From assembly GCA_018660265.1 (NCBI GenBank), contig JABJKS010000085.1, forward strand, positions 1 to 64,000: DNA of 64,000 nt, given 5' to 3'. The notes below the pieces were generated by a model, which was given only the letters and a program-made list of their open reading frames with translations, did no database searches and had not been told where the DNA came from. Each line of letters opens with the position of its first letter. Position 1 is the first letter of the stretch. Position numbers and translations under genes: made by a program. Source of the stretch: Rhodospirillaceae bacterium. Lineage in GTDB: Bacteria > Pseudomonadota > Alphaproteobacteria > GCA-2731375. Of the stretch, positions 27,121 to 36,799 are shown piece by piece.

Positions 27121-28626
27121 ATGAGCGGTAAAGACTTCATCCTTGCCTTGGACCAGGGTACCACCTCCAGCCGCGCCATATTGTTTGATCGTGATGGCGT
27201 GGCCCAGGCAAGTGCGGCCCGGGAATTGCCACAGATATTCCCCCGGCCCGGCCTCGTGGAACACGACCCGGTCCAAATTTGGCAGGATACGCTAACGACG
27301 GCGCGGGAGGCTTTAGCGAAAGCAGACATTCGCGCGGACCAAGTCGCGGCCATCGGCATCGCCAATCAACGGGAAACGACCGTGGTCTGGAACCGGGAAA
27401 CCGGGCAACCCATTCACAACGCCATCGTCTGGCAGGACCGGCGTACCACCGACCTGTGTGAGAGCCTGCGACAATCCGGACATGGGGCGATGATCCAGGC
27501 ACGCACCGGGCTGATTATCGATCCCTATTTCTCCGCCACTAAAATCGCCTGGCTGCTGGACAATGTCGCGGGCGCGCGGGCGGCAGCGGAAGCGGGTGCG
27601 CTGGCCTTTGGCACGATAGATAGCTGGCTGCTATGGAACCTGACAGGCGGGGCCAATCATAGTACCGATGCGACCAATGCATCACGCACCATGCTGTTCG
27701 ATATTCATCGCCAATGCTGGGATGATGAGCTGTGCGGTTTATTTAACATCCCGATGAATGTGCTGCCGAATGTATTGGATAGTGCCGACGATTTTGGCCT
27801 GTCTTCGCAGGACTTGTTTGGCTCCAGCATCCCCATTACCGGTATGGCAGGTGATCAACAGGCCGCAACCGTTGGTCAGGCCTGCTTTACACCCGGCATG
27901 ATCAAATCCACCTATGGCACTGGCTGTTTCGTCATGCTGAACACCGGTACTGAGGCCGTTACCTCGGAAAACCGCATGCTGACCACCGTCGCTTATCGAC
28001 TGGATGGCCAGACCACATATGCTTTGGAGGGGAGCATTTTTATCGCCGGTGCGGCCATGCAATGGCTGCGGGACGGCCTGAAGTTGATCGACACCGCCCC
28101 GGATTCCGAGGCCCTGGCGCATGGTTTGGAATCCACCAATGGGGTCATCATGGTGCCTGCGTTTACGGGCCTTGGCGCGCCCTATTGGGATGCCGATGCC
28201 AGAGGCGGGATTCTGGGGCTAACCCGCGACAGCTCCATCGCGCACATTGTTCGTGCCGGGTTGGAGGCGGTTTGCTATCAGACCCGGGATTTGTTGCTTG
28301 CCATGCAGGCGGATGCCGGCAACGTACAGGGCCTGTCCTTGGATGTTCTACGGGTGGATGGCGGCATGTCGGAGAATAACTGGCTGATGCAGTTTCTCTC
28401 GGACATCCTTGATGTGACGGTGGATCGCCCCATCGTGACCGAGACGACGGCCCTGGGTGCAGCCTATTTGGCGGGTTTGCAGGTTGGCCTGTTCCCCTCC
28501 ACCGCGGCCATTACGGGACAGTGGCGGCGGCAGGCCTCGTTCACCCCTGATATGGACCCCGATCGCCGGGATGAACTATATACTGCCTGGCAAGAGGCCG
28601 TGGCCAGGGTGCGCACAGTTGCGTGA
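27121..28626 (+). CDS. glpK: glycerol kinase
   Basis: 501 aa FGGY-family kinase that phosphorylates glycerol to glycerol-3-phosphate. Visible motifs are [16 protein letters not shown] (ATP phosphate 1), the [10 protein letters not shown] region, and the late [17 protein letters not shown] and [12 protein letters not shown] signatures. The ATG at 27121 gives the standard [15 protein letters not shown] start; a TTG at 27106 lies inside the repeat. No recognisable Shine-Dalgarno sequence precedes the start, because the 15 bases upstream are the right arm of repeat element A. No glycerol facilitator or glycerol-3-phosphate dehydrogenase gene is adjacent. Confidence 0.95.
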   Translation: MSGKDFILALDQGTTSSRAILFDRDGVAQASAARELPQIFPRPGLVEHDPVQIWQDTLTTAREALAKADIRADQVAAIGIANQRETTVVWNRETGQPIHNAIVWQDRRTTDLCESLRQSGHGAMIQARTGLIIDPYFSATKIAWLLDNVAGARAAAEAGALAFGTIDSWLLWNLTGGANHSTDATNASRTMLFDIHRQCWDDELCGLFNIPMNVLPNVLDSADDFGLSSQDLFGSSIPITGMAGDQQAATVGQACFTPGMIKSTYGTGCFVMLNTGTEAVTSENRMLTTVAYRLDGQTTYALEGSIFIAGAAMQWLRDGLKLIDTAPDSEALAHGLESTNGVIMVPAFTGLGAPYWDADARGGILGLTRDSSIAHIVRAGLEAVCYQTRDLLLAMQADAGNVQGLSLDVLRVDGGMSENNWLMQFLSDILDVTVDRPIVTETTALGAAYLAGLQVGLFPSTAAITGQWRRQASFTPDMDPDRRDELYTAWQEAVARVRTVA

Positions 28627-28717
28627 TCATCCCTTGCATCGCGTGCCATACCACCCCATCATCCCGAAATATCAATTGCCCTAAAATATCAGTTTAAATG
28701 TCTATCCGAGGATAAAA

Positions 28718-29500
28718 ATGGTCTTAGTAATCATCCGGTCTGTTGTATTTTTACTCGCGTTTGCGGTTTTAGCTGCCGCACTGCCCACCTCAACCCCATT
28801 GGCGGCAGGCAGCAGCACGGCCCAGCAATCGACAGACCCGGAAACCGTACGAATTGAAAAGATCATCCGGAACTATCTATTGGAAAACCCGGAACTACTG
28901 GTGGAAGTCATGCGCAAGCTGGAGGCCCGGCAAAAGGCGGCTGAGAAAAAAGATCTGGTCGGCACCATAATGGCCAATCGTAAGGCGTTGTTCGCCTCAG
29001 CCAACGACTATATCGCCAATCCAATGGGCAAAATTCCCGTGGTCGAGTTCTTTGACTATCAATGCGGCTATTGCAAGCGCTTTAAGCCCAGTGTGGACCG
29101 GCTGATAAAGTCTGACAAATCAGTGCGGTTTGTCTTCAAGGAATTCCCAATTTTGGGTGAGGTTTCCGTCACAGCCTCAAAGGCCGCCCTCGCCGCCAAG
29201 CTGCAAGGCAAGTACCTGGCCTTCCACGATGCCTTGATGGTCTTGCGCCGGCGTCTCACAGATGCGGCAATTTATCAGACCGCCAAGGATGTTGGCCTGG
29301 ATGTGAAACGCCTGAAAAAGGATATGACCAGCGCAATCGTCCTGCGCACTATCAAGGAAAACCGGGCCTTGGCCTCAGCCATGGGTATTCGCGGCACCCC
29401 CTCCATCGTGGTCGGCGAGCAAATGGCCCCCGGTGCTATCAGCTATGAACAGCTGTTGGCGATGATCGAACAGGCACGGACCAACTGCTCTGTCTGTTAA
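28718..29500 (+). CDS. DsbA-family thiol-disulfide protein with N-terminal helical domain
   Basis: 260 aa, exported (signal peptide about residues 1-30, ending near PLAA). A charged helical segment at residues 45-85 precedes a thioredoxin-fold domain with active site CGYC in FDYQCGYCKRF and a cis-proline loop GTPSIVVG. The helical N-terminal domain resembles ScsC/Com1-type proteins, where it mediates oligomerisation. The likely role is oxidation or isomerisation of periplasmic disulfides. The start has a GAGGAT ribosome site. No dsbB or dsbD partner is nearby. Confidence 0.88.
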   Translation: MVLVIIRSVVFLLAFAVLAAALPTSTPLAAGSSTAQQSTDPETVRIEKIIRNYLLENPELLVEVMRKLEARQKAAEKKDLVGTIMANRKALFASANDYIANPMGKIPVVEFFDYQCGYCKRFKPSVDRLIKSDKSVRFVFKEFPILGEVSVTASKAALAAKLQGKYLAFHDALMVLRRRLTDAAIYQTAKDVGLDVKRLKKDMTSAIVLRTIKENRALASAMGIRGTPSIVVGEQMAPGAISYEQLLAMIEQARTNCSVC

Positions 29501-29610
29501 AATTCCGCCAGGCCTCTGCTGTACCGCCGTCCCATCGCTGCCACCGCCAAGGCATCCTCCAGGTGGGAACGCAAATGTTCTTTGTCCCAGGGGCTCCATG
29601 GGGTAGGCAT
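29497..29610 (-). CDS. possible 37-aa ORF or gene remnant
   Basis: ATG at 29610, TAA at 29497-29499, antisense to and touching the DsbA-like stop codon. The product begins MPTPWSPWDKEHLRSHLEDA and ends RRYSRGLAEF. It looks protein-like and is GC-rich at third positions (about 25 of 37), and the frame stays open upstream without a start. There is no clear ribosome site. It could be a small gene or the surviving 3' end of a lost one. Confidence 0.28.
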   Translation of the reverse strand: MPTPWSPWDKEHLRSHLEDALAVAAMGRRYSRGLAEF

Positions 29611-29647
29611 ATAGGCATCGATACGGGCTGACCGGTTAGGAATAACA

Positions 29648-30619
29648 TTGTCTGAGACACTACGTGTTGCCGTCGTTGGCGTCGGCCATTTTGGCAGTCT
29701 GCACGCACAAAAATATGCCGCCCTGGACGGCGTCGAACTGGTCGCTGTCGTGGATGCGGACGCCGAACGCGGGGCGGAGATCGCCGCTCTGCACGACTGC
29801 CGTGCCTTGACGGACTACAAAGACCTGGCCGGCCTGGTCGATGCCGCCTCTCTGACGGTCCCAACCTCTCTACATCACCAAGCGGGCCTTGAATTGCTGG
29901 AGATGGGCATCAATCTGTTGGTGGAAAAACCCATCACCGAGACCGTGGACAGTGCCAATGCCCTGATCGCCACCGCCAAGGCCCGGGGGCTGACACTGCA
30001 GGTGGGGCACTTGGAACGCTTCTCGCCGGCCTACTTCGCCCTGGCGGAGCGGGTCTCTAAGCCGTTGTTTATTGAGGCCAACCGTATCGCGCCATTTCGC
30101 CCACGGGCAACGGATGTAAACGTGGTGTTGGATCTGATGATCCATGACATTGATCTGATTATGGCCTTAGTCAAATCGCCCTTGATATCCGTCGATGCGG
30201 TGGGTGCCGCCGTGGTCTCCGAGGGGGAGGATATCGTTTCCGCCCGGCTTGGTTTTGCCTCGGGCTGCGGGGCTAATCTGACCGCCTCCCGCGTCTCGTT
30301 AAAGACCGAACGCACGGTAAGAATTTTTCAGCCCGATGCCTACCTGGTGGCGGATCTGGCGCAGCGCAAAGTCACCTCCCGGCGCAAGGGAGAGGGGGAG
30401 ATGTTCCCCGGCATCCCAAACATCGAGACGGAGGAATTCAGCTTTGATGAAGCAGATGCCCTGGCCCATGAAATCAGCGATTTCGTCAGGTGTGTGCGCG
30501 GCAAGGAAACCCCAGCCGTAACAGGCGAAGCGGGCCGCGACGCCGTGCAGGCCGCATTGATGATCACAGACAGCCTACAAGCCCACCGCCGTTTGTTGGA
30601 GCAAAGCGGCGTTATTTAG
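29648..30619 (+). CDS. Gfo/Idh/MocA family oxidoreductase
   Basis: 323 aa NAD(P)-dependent dehydrogenase. A Rossmann motif VVGVGHFGSLHAQ at the N-terminus, VEKPIT (EKP motif) near residue 97, and LQVGHLERFSPA then LDLMIHDIDLIM with the catalytic-region His and Asp are present. Overall pattern and length resemble GnnA-type UDP-GlcNAc 3-dehydrogenases of lipid A variants, but the GnnB aminotransferase partner is not adjacent, so this is only a suggestion. It ends 3 bases before the convergent nitrile hydratase beta gene. Confidence 0.83.
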   Translation: MSETLRVAVVGVGHFGSLHAQKYAALDGVELVAVVDADAERGAEIAALHDCRALTDYKDLAGLVDAASLTVPTSLHHQAGLELLEMGINLLVEKPITETVDSANALIATAKARGLTLQVGHLERFSPAYFALAERVSKPLFIEANRIAPFRPRATDVNVVLDLMIHDIDLIMALVKSPLISVDAVGAAVVSEGEDIVSARLGFASGCGANLTASRVSLKTERTVRIFQPDAYLVADLAQRKVTSRRKGEGEMFPGIPNIETEEFSFDEADALAHEISDFVRCVRGKETPAVTGEAGRDAVQAALMITDSLQAHRRLLEQSGVI

Positions 30620-30622
30620 AGC

Positions 30623-31294
30623 CTAACCCGGCGCTTCCAAATGGCCGTCCCATAGGTCTACATAGACGCAGTCGTTGGGCGCGGCATCCGGGCCCCAAAG
30701 CTCCCGCGCGGTGAAACAAACACTGTAGATGTTCTGTGGAATTCTGTTGTTTTGTCCCTTGGCATTTTCATCGGCAAATACGAAAACACCATGGCAACGT
30801 TCAATGACACCCTTATGGCCGCGCGTGTAGCGAGGCGCACGGGTATGGTGGGTGGGGTGATTGTTCAGGACGCGAACCCGGTCACCGACCGCAAACTGCT
30901 GGGGGATGTCATCATCCATGGTGAAATTGTCACCCCGGCCTAAAACTTCCGGCACCGCTTCCGCCGTCAAGGCCCGTTTGGCAAGGTCTTCGGGCAGGGG
31001 ACCGGCGGCTGTCCCACTGGATAGTTCGTCCGCTGTAATCAACGCCGCATTCACCAGCAGCTTTTCCAGGCCCGCCAACCAAATCTGATAATAGCTGCTG
31101 GCGAGATATTGTACTGGTGGTTGGTTTTCCCGGGCGTGGCGGGAGATATCGATATTCCATTTCCCCATGGCACCCGCAGCCAGGTTAAGGGCCATAACAC
31201 GGCGTTCCCATTCGTGATGAAAGACCGGTTCGTCCACCTCCGCATTAATTGGGCCCAGGCCATGCATGCCGCCCAGATCATGTGCACCATTCAT
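30623..31294 (-). CDS. nthB: nitrile hydratase subunit beta
   Basis: 223 aa, the usual beta-subunit length. The N-terminus [16 protein letters not shown] and the C-terminal SH3-like barrel with [24 protein letters not shown] and [11 protein letters not shown] are diagnostic. It pairs with the alpha subunit to hydrate nitriles to amides. The ATG overlaps the alpha-subunit stop by four bases (ATGA), so translation is coupled. The order alpha then beta follows the upstream tpiA gene. No activator (P14K/P47K-type) or amidase gene follows. Confidence 0.94.
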   Translation of the reverse strand: MNGAHDLGGMHGLGPINAEVDEPVFHHEWERRVMALNLAAGAMGKWNIDISRHARENQPPVQYLASSYYQIWLAGLEKLLVNAALITADELSSGTAAGPLPEDLAKRALTAEAVPEVLGRGDNFTMDDDIPQQFAVGDRVRVLNNHPTHHTRAPRYTRGHKGVIERCHGVFVFADENAKGQNNRIPQNIYSVCFTARELWGPDAAPNDCVYVDLWDGHLEAPG

Positions 31295-31890
31295 AGGGCT
31301 GATACCTTCTCGACACCGATCATGGCATTACGACCGACCAGGGCCGCCAGCTCTTCCTGGTTCATCCCCTCGGTGCCTTTCGGTTGTTCGGGCAGCACCA
31401 GATAACGCAGCTCCGCCGTACTGTCCCAGACCCGCACAGAAACATCCACTCCCACCTCTGTGCCGAATTCGGCCAGCACACCACGGGGGTCGATCACGGC
31501 CCTGGCGCGATAGGGCGCGGATTTGTACCAGGTCGGCGGCAGGCCCAGAACCGGCCAGGGATAACAGGAGCATAAAGTGCAGACGACAAGGTTATGAACC
31601 TCCGCCGTGTTCTCCACCACATACATATGTTCGCCCTGACGACCGTGATAGCCCATATCCGCAATCGCCGCTGTTGCATCTTTCAGCAGCCAGGCCTTGA
31701 AATCCGGCTCTGACCAGGCCCGGGCCACAACGCGGGCACCGTTTTGCGGCCCCACCTTATGCTCGTAGGTTTGGATCAGGGCATCAAGGGCATCCGGGTT
31801 GACCATGCCTTTATCCACCAGAAGAGACTCCAGGCTACGGACCCGCAGCTCCGTATCGCTTAGATGACTGTGATCATGGCTTTCACTCAT
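31291..31890 (-). CDS. nthA: nitrile hydratase subunit alpha, cobalt type
   Basis: 199 aa from the ATG at 31890 with a GGGAAGGGG ribosome site; a longer frame to 31947 would run into tpiA. The metal claw is Cys104-Thr-Leu-Cys107-Ser-Cys109. Threonine at the second position marks the cobalt (non-corrin) form, while iron enzymes have serine. In known enzymes two of these cysteines are oxidised to sulfinic and sulfenic acid. The gene is 22 bases downstream of tpiA, so it may share its transcript. Confidence 0.94.
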   Translation of the reverse strand: MSESHDHSHLSDTELRVRSLESLLVDKGMVNPDALDALIQTYEHKVGPQNGARVVARAWSEPDFKAWLLKDATAAIADMGYHGRQGEHMYVVENTAEVHNLVVCTLCSCYPWPVLGLPPTWYKSAPYRARAVIDPRGVLAEFGTEVGVDVSVRVWDSTAELRYLVLPEQPKGTEGMNQEELAALVGRNAMIGVEKVSAL

Positions 31891-31912
31891 GCCCGATGTC
31901 CCCTTCCCTGAT

Positions 31913-32683
31913 TTAGATACTGCTCTCAACGATGGGCCAGAAGTCATCAGCGGTCAAGGATGCCCCGCCGACCAAAGCACCGTTCACGTTCGCGACGGCC
32001 ATCAACTCAGCCGCGTTGGAGCCTTTGACCGAGCCGCCATACAACAGGCGCATGGCCGCCCCTTCATCCTTAAAGCGGCGTTTCAGGCGGGCCCGGATAT
32101 TGCCGTGAACCACGGCGACGTCATCCACCGTCGGTGTCAGGCCGGTACCAATGGCCCAGACAGGTTCATAGGCCACCACTGTATTTTTAGCGGTCGCACC
32201 TTTCGGCAGGGACTCCGTCAGCTGCTTGCCGACCACGGCCAGGGTCTGGCCTTTTTTGCGTTCCGCCGCCGTTTCGCCGACGCAGATGATGGCGCGCAAC
32301 CCGGCGCGATAGGCGGCTTCGGCCTTGGCGCGGACTTCCCTGCTGCTTTCCCCGTGATCGGCCCGGCGCTCTGAATGACCAACAATGATATAGGTGCAGC
32401 CCGCATCGCCCAGCATCTCGGCTGATAGGTCCCCCGTATGGGCACCACTGACGCCGGCGTGGCAATCCTGCCCGCCAAGGGCGATACGGCTGCCCTTCAG
32501 GGCCTCACGCAAAGGCACCACCAAGGTGGAGGGGGGGCATAACAATACATCGCAACCCGGACGGCCCAACTGGCCCTGCTTACGCATCTTTGCCGCAAGC
32601 TTTTTCGCCTCACGCAGGGCGTTGGTTTTCAGACCATTCATTTTCCAGTTGCCCGCGATCAGGGGGCGAATTCTAGGGGCCAT
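31913..32683 (-). CDS. tpiA: triosephosphate isomerase
   Basis: 256 aa, normal length. Catalytic residues are visible: Lys in GNWKMNG near the N-terminus, His in GHSERR, and Glu in [11 protein letters not shown]. The phosphate-binding loop [11 protein letters not shown] is present. It interconverts dihydroxyacetone phosphate and glyceraldehyde-3-phosphate. An AAGGAA ribosome site precedes the ATG. It is followed closely by the nitrile hydratase genes on the same strand and is divergent from the dioxygenase-like gene at 32770. Confidence 0.97.
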   Translation of the reverse strand: MAPRIRPLIAGNWKMNGLKTNALREAKKLAAKMRKQGQLGRPGCDVLLCPPSTLVVPLREALKGSRIALGGQDCHAGVSGAHTGDLSAEMLGDAGCTYIIVGHSERRADHGESSREVRAKAEAAYRAGLRAIICVGETAAERKKGQTLAVVGKQLTESLPKGATAKNTVVAYEPVWAIGTGLTPTVDDVAVVHGNIRARLKRRFKDEGAAMRLLYGGSVKGSNAAELMAVANVNGALVGGASLTADDFWPIVESSI

Positions 32684-32769
32684 ATTGATTATTTCCTTAT
32701 TTCGGGCAACGAGATGAACATCTATTGTATCGTAAATGCCAGAGATAAAAGAACAGGTAAAGTTTTGCC

Positions 32770-33603
32770 ATGACGAAGATGACGAAAGCCGCCATCGCCG
32801 ACCATCTGAGCCAATTGGATCAACATGGTTATACAGTTTTAGAAAATGTCATTCCCAATGGCTTGCTGACAGAGCTTAAGGCAGCCCTGGCACAGATAGA
32901 GGGTGAACATCACATCGGCTATCGCGACACGGCGTTTGAGGGCACGCGCACAACCCGGATTTATAACCTTTTGGCCTATCATCCGGCCTTTGCCAAAATT
33001 CCCATTTTCGACGGCATCCTACGCTTGATGGAGAAAATTCTGGATCCTGGTCTGCAGCTTTCCTCCCTCTCCGCGATCTGTCCAGGCCCGGGCCAGGAAC
33101 CGCAACCCCTGCATTCCGATAGCCAGATGATCCCGCTGCCCCGGCCCCATGTCCCCCTCGCTGTCAATTCCATGTGGGCCCTGACCGATTTTACGGAAGA
33201 AAACGGCGCAACGCGGATTGTCCCTGGCAGCCACAGGTTGGACCATGATCCAGACTATGATGGTCAATACGACAGCATCTGCGCCGAAATGTCAGCGGGC
33301 AGCATTCTGGTCTGGCATAGCACGTTGTGGCATGGCGGCGGCCACAACCGCAGCCAAATGCGCCGCGACGGCATCGCCTGTTATTATTGCGCCGGTTGGA
33401 TCCGACAGCAGGAAAACCAGCAATTGGGCGTCCCCGTGGAGCGCCTGCGTGGTTTCCCCCGACGCCTTCAGGAACTCTGCGGCTTTAGTGTTTATCGCGG
33501 CATCTATGGCCATATTGAAAACGCCGACCCGATTGAGCTGTTGGGTCGGAAGCGTACAGGCAAAATGGTCTGGCAAGCCTCTGATGACAGTGGAAATTCA
33601 TGA
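32770..33603 (+). CDS. phytanoyl-CoA dioxygenase family protein
   Basis: 277 aa, Fe(II)/2-oxoglutarate-dependent dioxygenase fold. The iron-binding HxD occurs as LHSDSQM, and the distal His is likely in [10 protein letters not shown], followed by an Arg for 2-oxoglutarate (SQMRRDG). An [23 protein letters not shown] segment is typical of PhyH proteins. The substrate is unknown; bacterial members act on diverse small molecules. It stands alone, divergent from tpiA, and its 3' end meets hairpin element D. Confidence 0.87.
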   Translation: MTKMTKAAIADHLSQLDQHGYTVLENVIPNGLLTELKAALAQIEGEHHIGYRDTAFEGTRTTRIYNLLAYHPAFAKIPIFDGILRLMEKILDPGLQLSSLSAICPGPGQEPQPLHSDSQMIPLPRPHVPLAVNSMWALTDFTEENGATRIVPGSHRLDHDPDYDGQYDSICAEMSAGSILVWHSTLWHGGGHNRSQMRRDGIACYYCAGWIRQQENQQLGVPVERLRGFPRRLQELCGFSVYRGIYGHIENADPIELLGRKRTGKMVWQASDDSGNS

Positions 33604-33605
33604 CC

Positions 33606-33726
33606 TAGTGGTGCGAGCGAAACAGAAGAGTCCTTCTGTTTCGTGTCTCGCGCACCACGATTCTTAAGAGTCTAGTGGTCTTTCGATCCTAGCGGATGGG
33701 AACCATCCGTTAGAATCGGACCACTA
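33606..33726. repeat. short bipartite hairpin element D
   Basis: Bordered by TA at 33606-33607 and 33725-33726. Hairpin 1 (33608-33658) pairs GTGGTGCGAG with CTCGCGCACCAC around an inner perfect 11-base stem (CGAAACAGAAG/CTTCTGTTTCG). The linker GATTCTTAAGAGTC is at 33659-33672. Hairpin 2 (33673-33726) pairs TAGTGGTC with GACCACTA and encloses CGGATGG/CCATCCG. It starts two bases after the upstream gene's TGA, so it can also end transcription. Confidence 0.82.
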
Positions 33727-33860
33727 GGGCGAGGTACGGCTCACAGCATCGGGACTTGCCCCCAAGGCCAACGGTTTCTATGATGCCGCGCCGATGAAGC
33801 AGGCAATATTTGTGCCCGTCGGCTTGAAATTCGTGTAATTGAACTGGACCGGAAGACAGC

Positions 33861-35762
33861 ATGCTGAACGCGTTGAGAAATAGTGCCGGCACTTGGGTGG
33901 TTAAAGTTTTTTTGGGCCTGCTTGTGCTCAGCTTTGCGGCGTGGGGCATTGGCGATATCTTCCGCCTGCAACCTGATGCCGCCGTGGTCAAAGTGGGTGA
34001 TACCGAAATCACCGGCTATGAATTCCTCAACGATTTCAATCGTCAGGTCCGCCGCATGCAGCAATCTCTGGGCCCCAGTTTTGACACCCAGCAGGCGCGT
34101 CAGTTGGGCATGGTGGATCAGGTCTTACAGCAAGCCATCACGCGGGCGCTTTATGATCAGGAGGTGGCGGAGCTGGAATTGACCATGTCGGATGCCGACA
34201 TTGCCGCCTGGATCAAACAGTCCTCTACCTTCAAGAACAGTTTCGGGCGCTTTGACAAGTTGTTGTTTGAGCGCCGCCTGTCCGAGAATGGTTTTAACGA
34301 ACAAAGCTATATCGCCGCCTCACGCCGGGATTTGTCCCGGGAGCAATTATTCGATTCCATGATGAGCGGCACCAAGGCGCCAGCTTCCATGGTCAGAAGT
34401 TTTTTCCAATTCCAGTTGGAGAACAGGACGTTTGAAGTTCTCAACCTGGCCTATGACAAGATAGGGAATGTCGCTGCCCCCGGCGCGGCGGATCTGGCGG
34501 CCTATCACGAGGCCCATAAGGATCAATTCATGGCGCCTGAATACCGCGCCTTGTCCTATCTGACCCTGCGACCGGAAGATCTGTTAGAGGAGACGTTAGC
34601 CAGCGCGGATGAAGTTGCAGATGCCTACGAAGCCCGGTTGAACGAATTCACCACACAGTCCAGCCGGGAGGTAGAACAAATTGTCGTCGCTGATGAAGAT
34701 GCGGCGAACACGATCGCCGGGCGTCTGAAAGACGGTGGTGATTTTTACGCCGTGGCCATGGAATTGGCGGACCTGGATAAGGAGTCCGTAGGGCTGGGCC
34801 GCGTTCTAAAAGATGATCTGCCCGATGGCACTGCGGATGCTGTTTTCGCCATGAGCAGCGGCCAAATCAGCGAGCCTGTGAAAACCGACCTTGGCTGGCA
34901 TATTTTCCGGGTCCTGAAGGTCACCGAGGGGGGTGCCAAGACCCTTGATCAGGTGCGCAGCCAATTGACCCGGGATGTAAAGCTGGAAAAGGCAGGTGCC
35001 GCTATGTTCGAGCTGGCCAACAAGGTGGAAGATGAACTGGCCGGTGGCTCCTCCATCAGAGAGATTGCCGAGGCGCTTAATCTAAAGCACGGTGTCGTAG
35101 GTGCCGTGGATAATTTCGGTCGCGGCCGTGACGGAGAACCGGCGGCTGGCCTACCCAAGGCACCGGAGTTCATACCCGATGCCTTCACGGTGCGGCCGGG
35201 AGATGATGGGCAGCTGAAGGAATCCAGCGATGGCAGCTACTTCCTGGTCCAGGTTGATAAAGTCACTGAGACAACCTTGAAGCCGTTGGCCAAGGTTCAT
35301 GACGATGTGGTCAATGCGGTCCTGGCGGAACGCCGGGCCGAGGCGGGTGCGGTCGAGGCTGGCAAAGTCGCGGCAGAAGCGGGCCGGGGCAAAACACTGG
35401 CCGAGTTGGCGCAAACTGGTGCCTGGAAATACGCCGCCCTGAAGCCTATGAACCGGCAGCAGGCTGCGGGCAACACTCAGCTTAGTACAGATCTGGTGGA
35501 TAAGCTGTTTCAACTGCGCAACGGTGAGGTCGCGGAAGGGGTCAGCACAGACGGCAAAAGCCATTCCGTGGTTCGAATTGTTAATATTACCGCTGCCACC
35601 GCACAACCCGACGCAATGAAGAAAATGGATGACGCTGTACGTGCCTCCATGACCGAGGATATACTTTCTCAATACCGATCCGCCTTGCAGCGTAAATATG
35701 ATGTTGAGATAAACGATGGTATTATCGACTCTCTGTTTGATGAATTGAATGTCCGCGGCTAG
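33861..35762 (+). CDS. ppiD: SurA_N/PPIase domain chaperone, PpiD-like
   Basis: 633 aa periplasmic folding factor anchored by one N-terminal membrane helix (residues about 12-32, VVKVFLGLLVLSFAAWGIGDIF region). A SurA_N-like domain follows (about 35-180), then a parvulin-type domain at about 265-355 (the SREVEQIVVADED to FRVLKV region) and a helical C-terminal part. The parvulin active-site residues look only partly conserved, so chaperone action may dominate. Its TAG stop is formed by the border of repeat element B. Identification as PpiD rests on architecture and length. Confidence 0.85.
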   Translation: MLNALRNSAGTWVVKVFLGLLVLSFAAWGIGDIFRLQPDAAVVKVGDTEITGYEFLNDFNRQVRRMQQSLGPSFDTQQARQLGMVDQVLQQAITRALYDQEVAELELTMSDADIAAWIKQSSTFKNSFGRFDKLLFERRLSENGFNEQSYIAASRRDLSREQLFDSMMSGTKAPASMVRSFFQFQLENRTFEVLNLAYDKIGNVAAPGAADLAAYHEAHKDQFMAPEYRALSYLTLRPEDLLEETLASADEVADAYEARLNEFTTQSSREVEQIVVADEDAANTIAGRLKDGGDFYAVAMELADLDKESVGLGRVLKDDLPDGTADAVFAMSSGQISEPVKTDLGWHIFRVLKVTEGGAKTLDQVRSQLTRDVKLEKAGAAMFELANKVEDELAGGSSIREIAEALNLKHGVVGAVDNFGRGRDGEPAAGLPKAPEFIPDAFTVRPGDDGQLKESSDGSYFLVQVDKVTETTLKPLAKVHDDVVNAVLAERRAEAGAVEAGKVAAEAGRGKTLAELAQTGAWKYAALKPMNRQQAAGNTQLSTDLVDKLFQLRNGEVAEGVSTDGKSHSVVRIVNITAATAQPDAMKKMDDAVRASMTEDILSQYRSALQRKYDVEINDGIIDSLFDELNVRG

Positions 35763-35884
35763 AGCATGTTTCTTTTAAACATGCCCAAGGCGCTGGGACT
35801 CTTGAGAGTCGAGCAATTGAACCAATCACTTAGATCGCGCCAATCGACCGACGGGGGCGATTCTAATTAATTGAAAATTGCTCT
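35760..35884 (+). repeat. short bipartite hairpin element B
   Basis: It begins with TA inside the ppiD stop codon. Hairpin GCATGTTT/AAACATGC, a CCCA/TGGG mini-stem, a perfect linker palindrome GACTCTTGAGAGTC at 35797-35810, then a second arm from GAGCAATT (35811-35818) to AATTGCTC (35876-35883). The right border is TT rather than TA. The first 79 bases nearly match element A, and the inner part of the second arm differs. Confidence 0.8.
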
Positions 35885-35959
35885 TGGAGACCATAGCCAC
35901 GCGATCCAAAGGCGTTTTACGAAGCATCTGCGAATTCTTCATTTGAGGACTGAGGTGTC

Positions 35960-36772
35960 ATGCGACCCGATGTCATAGACCTACGGGAATTTTACGGCAG
36001 CCGCCTGGGCCAGGTGGCCCGCAAGCTGTTGCGCCGCCGTATCCGCCAGATGTGGCCCGATGTCCGGGGCATGGATCTGCTTGGTTTGGGATATTCGTCC
36101 CCCTACTTGCAGCAATTCCAAGGCGAGGCGACCCGCGCCATAGCCTTTATGCCGGCCCAACAAGGGGTTCATCGCTGGCCGGTCCGAGATGGTAATCGGG
36201 TCGCCTTGGTCGATGACAGGGAACTCCCCCTGCCTGACGCCTCGATCGACCGGGTGTTGTTGGTGCATGGATTGGAAAACGCCGAACAGGTGACACCGCT
36301 GCTGCGGGAGGTTTGGCGGGTATTGGCGCCTGGCGGGCGTCTGTTGGTGGTGGTGCCGAACCGTCGCGGGATCTGGGCCAGGATGGAACGAACCCCTTTT
36401 GGTCATGGCCATCCCTACAGTCCCGGCCAGTTATCAAGGCTGTTACGCGACAACTTATTCCAACCAAACGAACGGGCGTCCGCACTGTATATGCCGCCTG
36501 CGACATCGGGCGTGGTTCTACGGGCCGCGGGCGCGTGGGAGCAACTTGGGCAACGCTGGGGCCATGCCTTTGCCGGCGTCCTGATGGTGGAGGCGGATAA
36601 GCAGATTTACGCGGTATCTACCAAAGTCTCCCGCCGCCGCCGCCGGCCCATCGCCGTTGCCCTGCCGGCCCCGCCAACAGGCGCGGTCGGCTTGACCATA
36701 GGCGATCACCGTGCGAGCTTCGATTATGGAAAGACAGTTTCCATTGTCAGACCATCAAAGGATAGAGGCTGA
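35960..36772 (+). CDS. class I SAM-dependent methyltransferase
   Basis: 270 aa. The Rossmann motif I is modified (LLGLGYSSPYLQQF), followed by DRELPLPDASIDRVLLVHGLE and LREVWRVLAPGGRLLVVVPNRRG, the post-motif and motif III region of class I methyltransferases. The C-terminal third has a basic patch (KVSRRRRRPIAV). The start has a GAGGACTGAGG ribosome region. It is followed directly by a secreted-protein gene. The substrate is not identifiable; similar proteins are widespread in alphaproteobacteria. Confidence 0.8.
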   Translation: MRPDVIDLREFYGSRLGQVARKLLRRRIRQMWPDVRGMDLLGLGYSSPYLQQFQGEATRAIAFMPAQQGVHRWPVRDGNRVALVDDRELPLPDASIDRVLLVHGLENAEQVTPLLREVWRVLAPGGRLLVVVPNRRGIWARMERTPFGHGHPYSPGQLSRLLRDNLFQPNERASALYMPPATSGVVLRAAGAWEQLGQRWGHAFAGVLMVEADKQIYAVSTKVSRRRRRPIAVALPAPPTGAVGLTIGDHRASFDYGKTVSIVRPSKDRG

Positions 36773-36799
36773 ATGTTTTTGTCACCGAAGGGACCCGCA

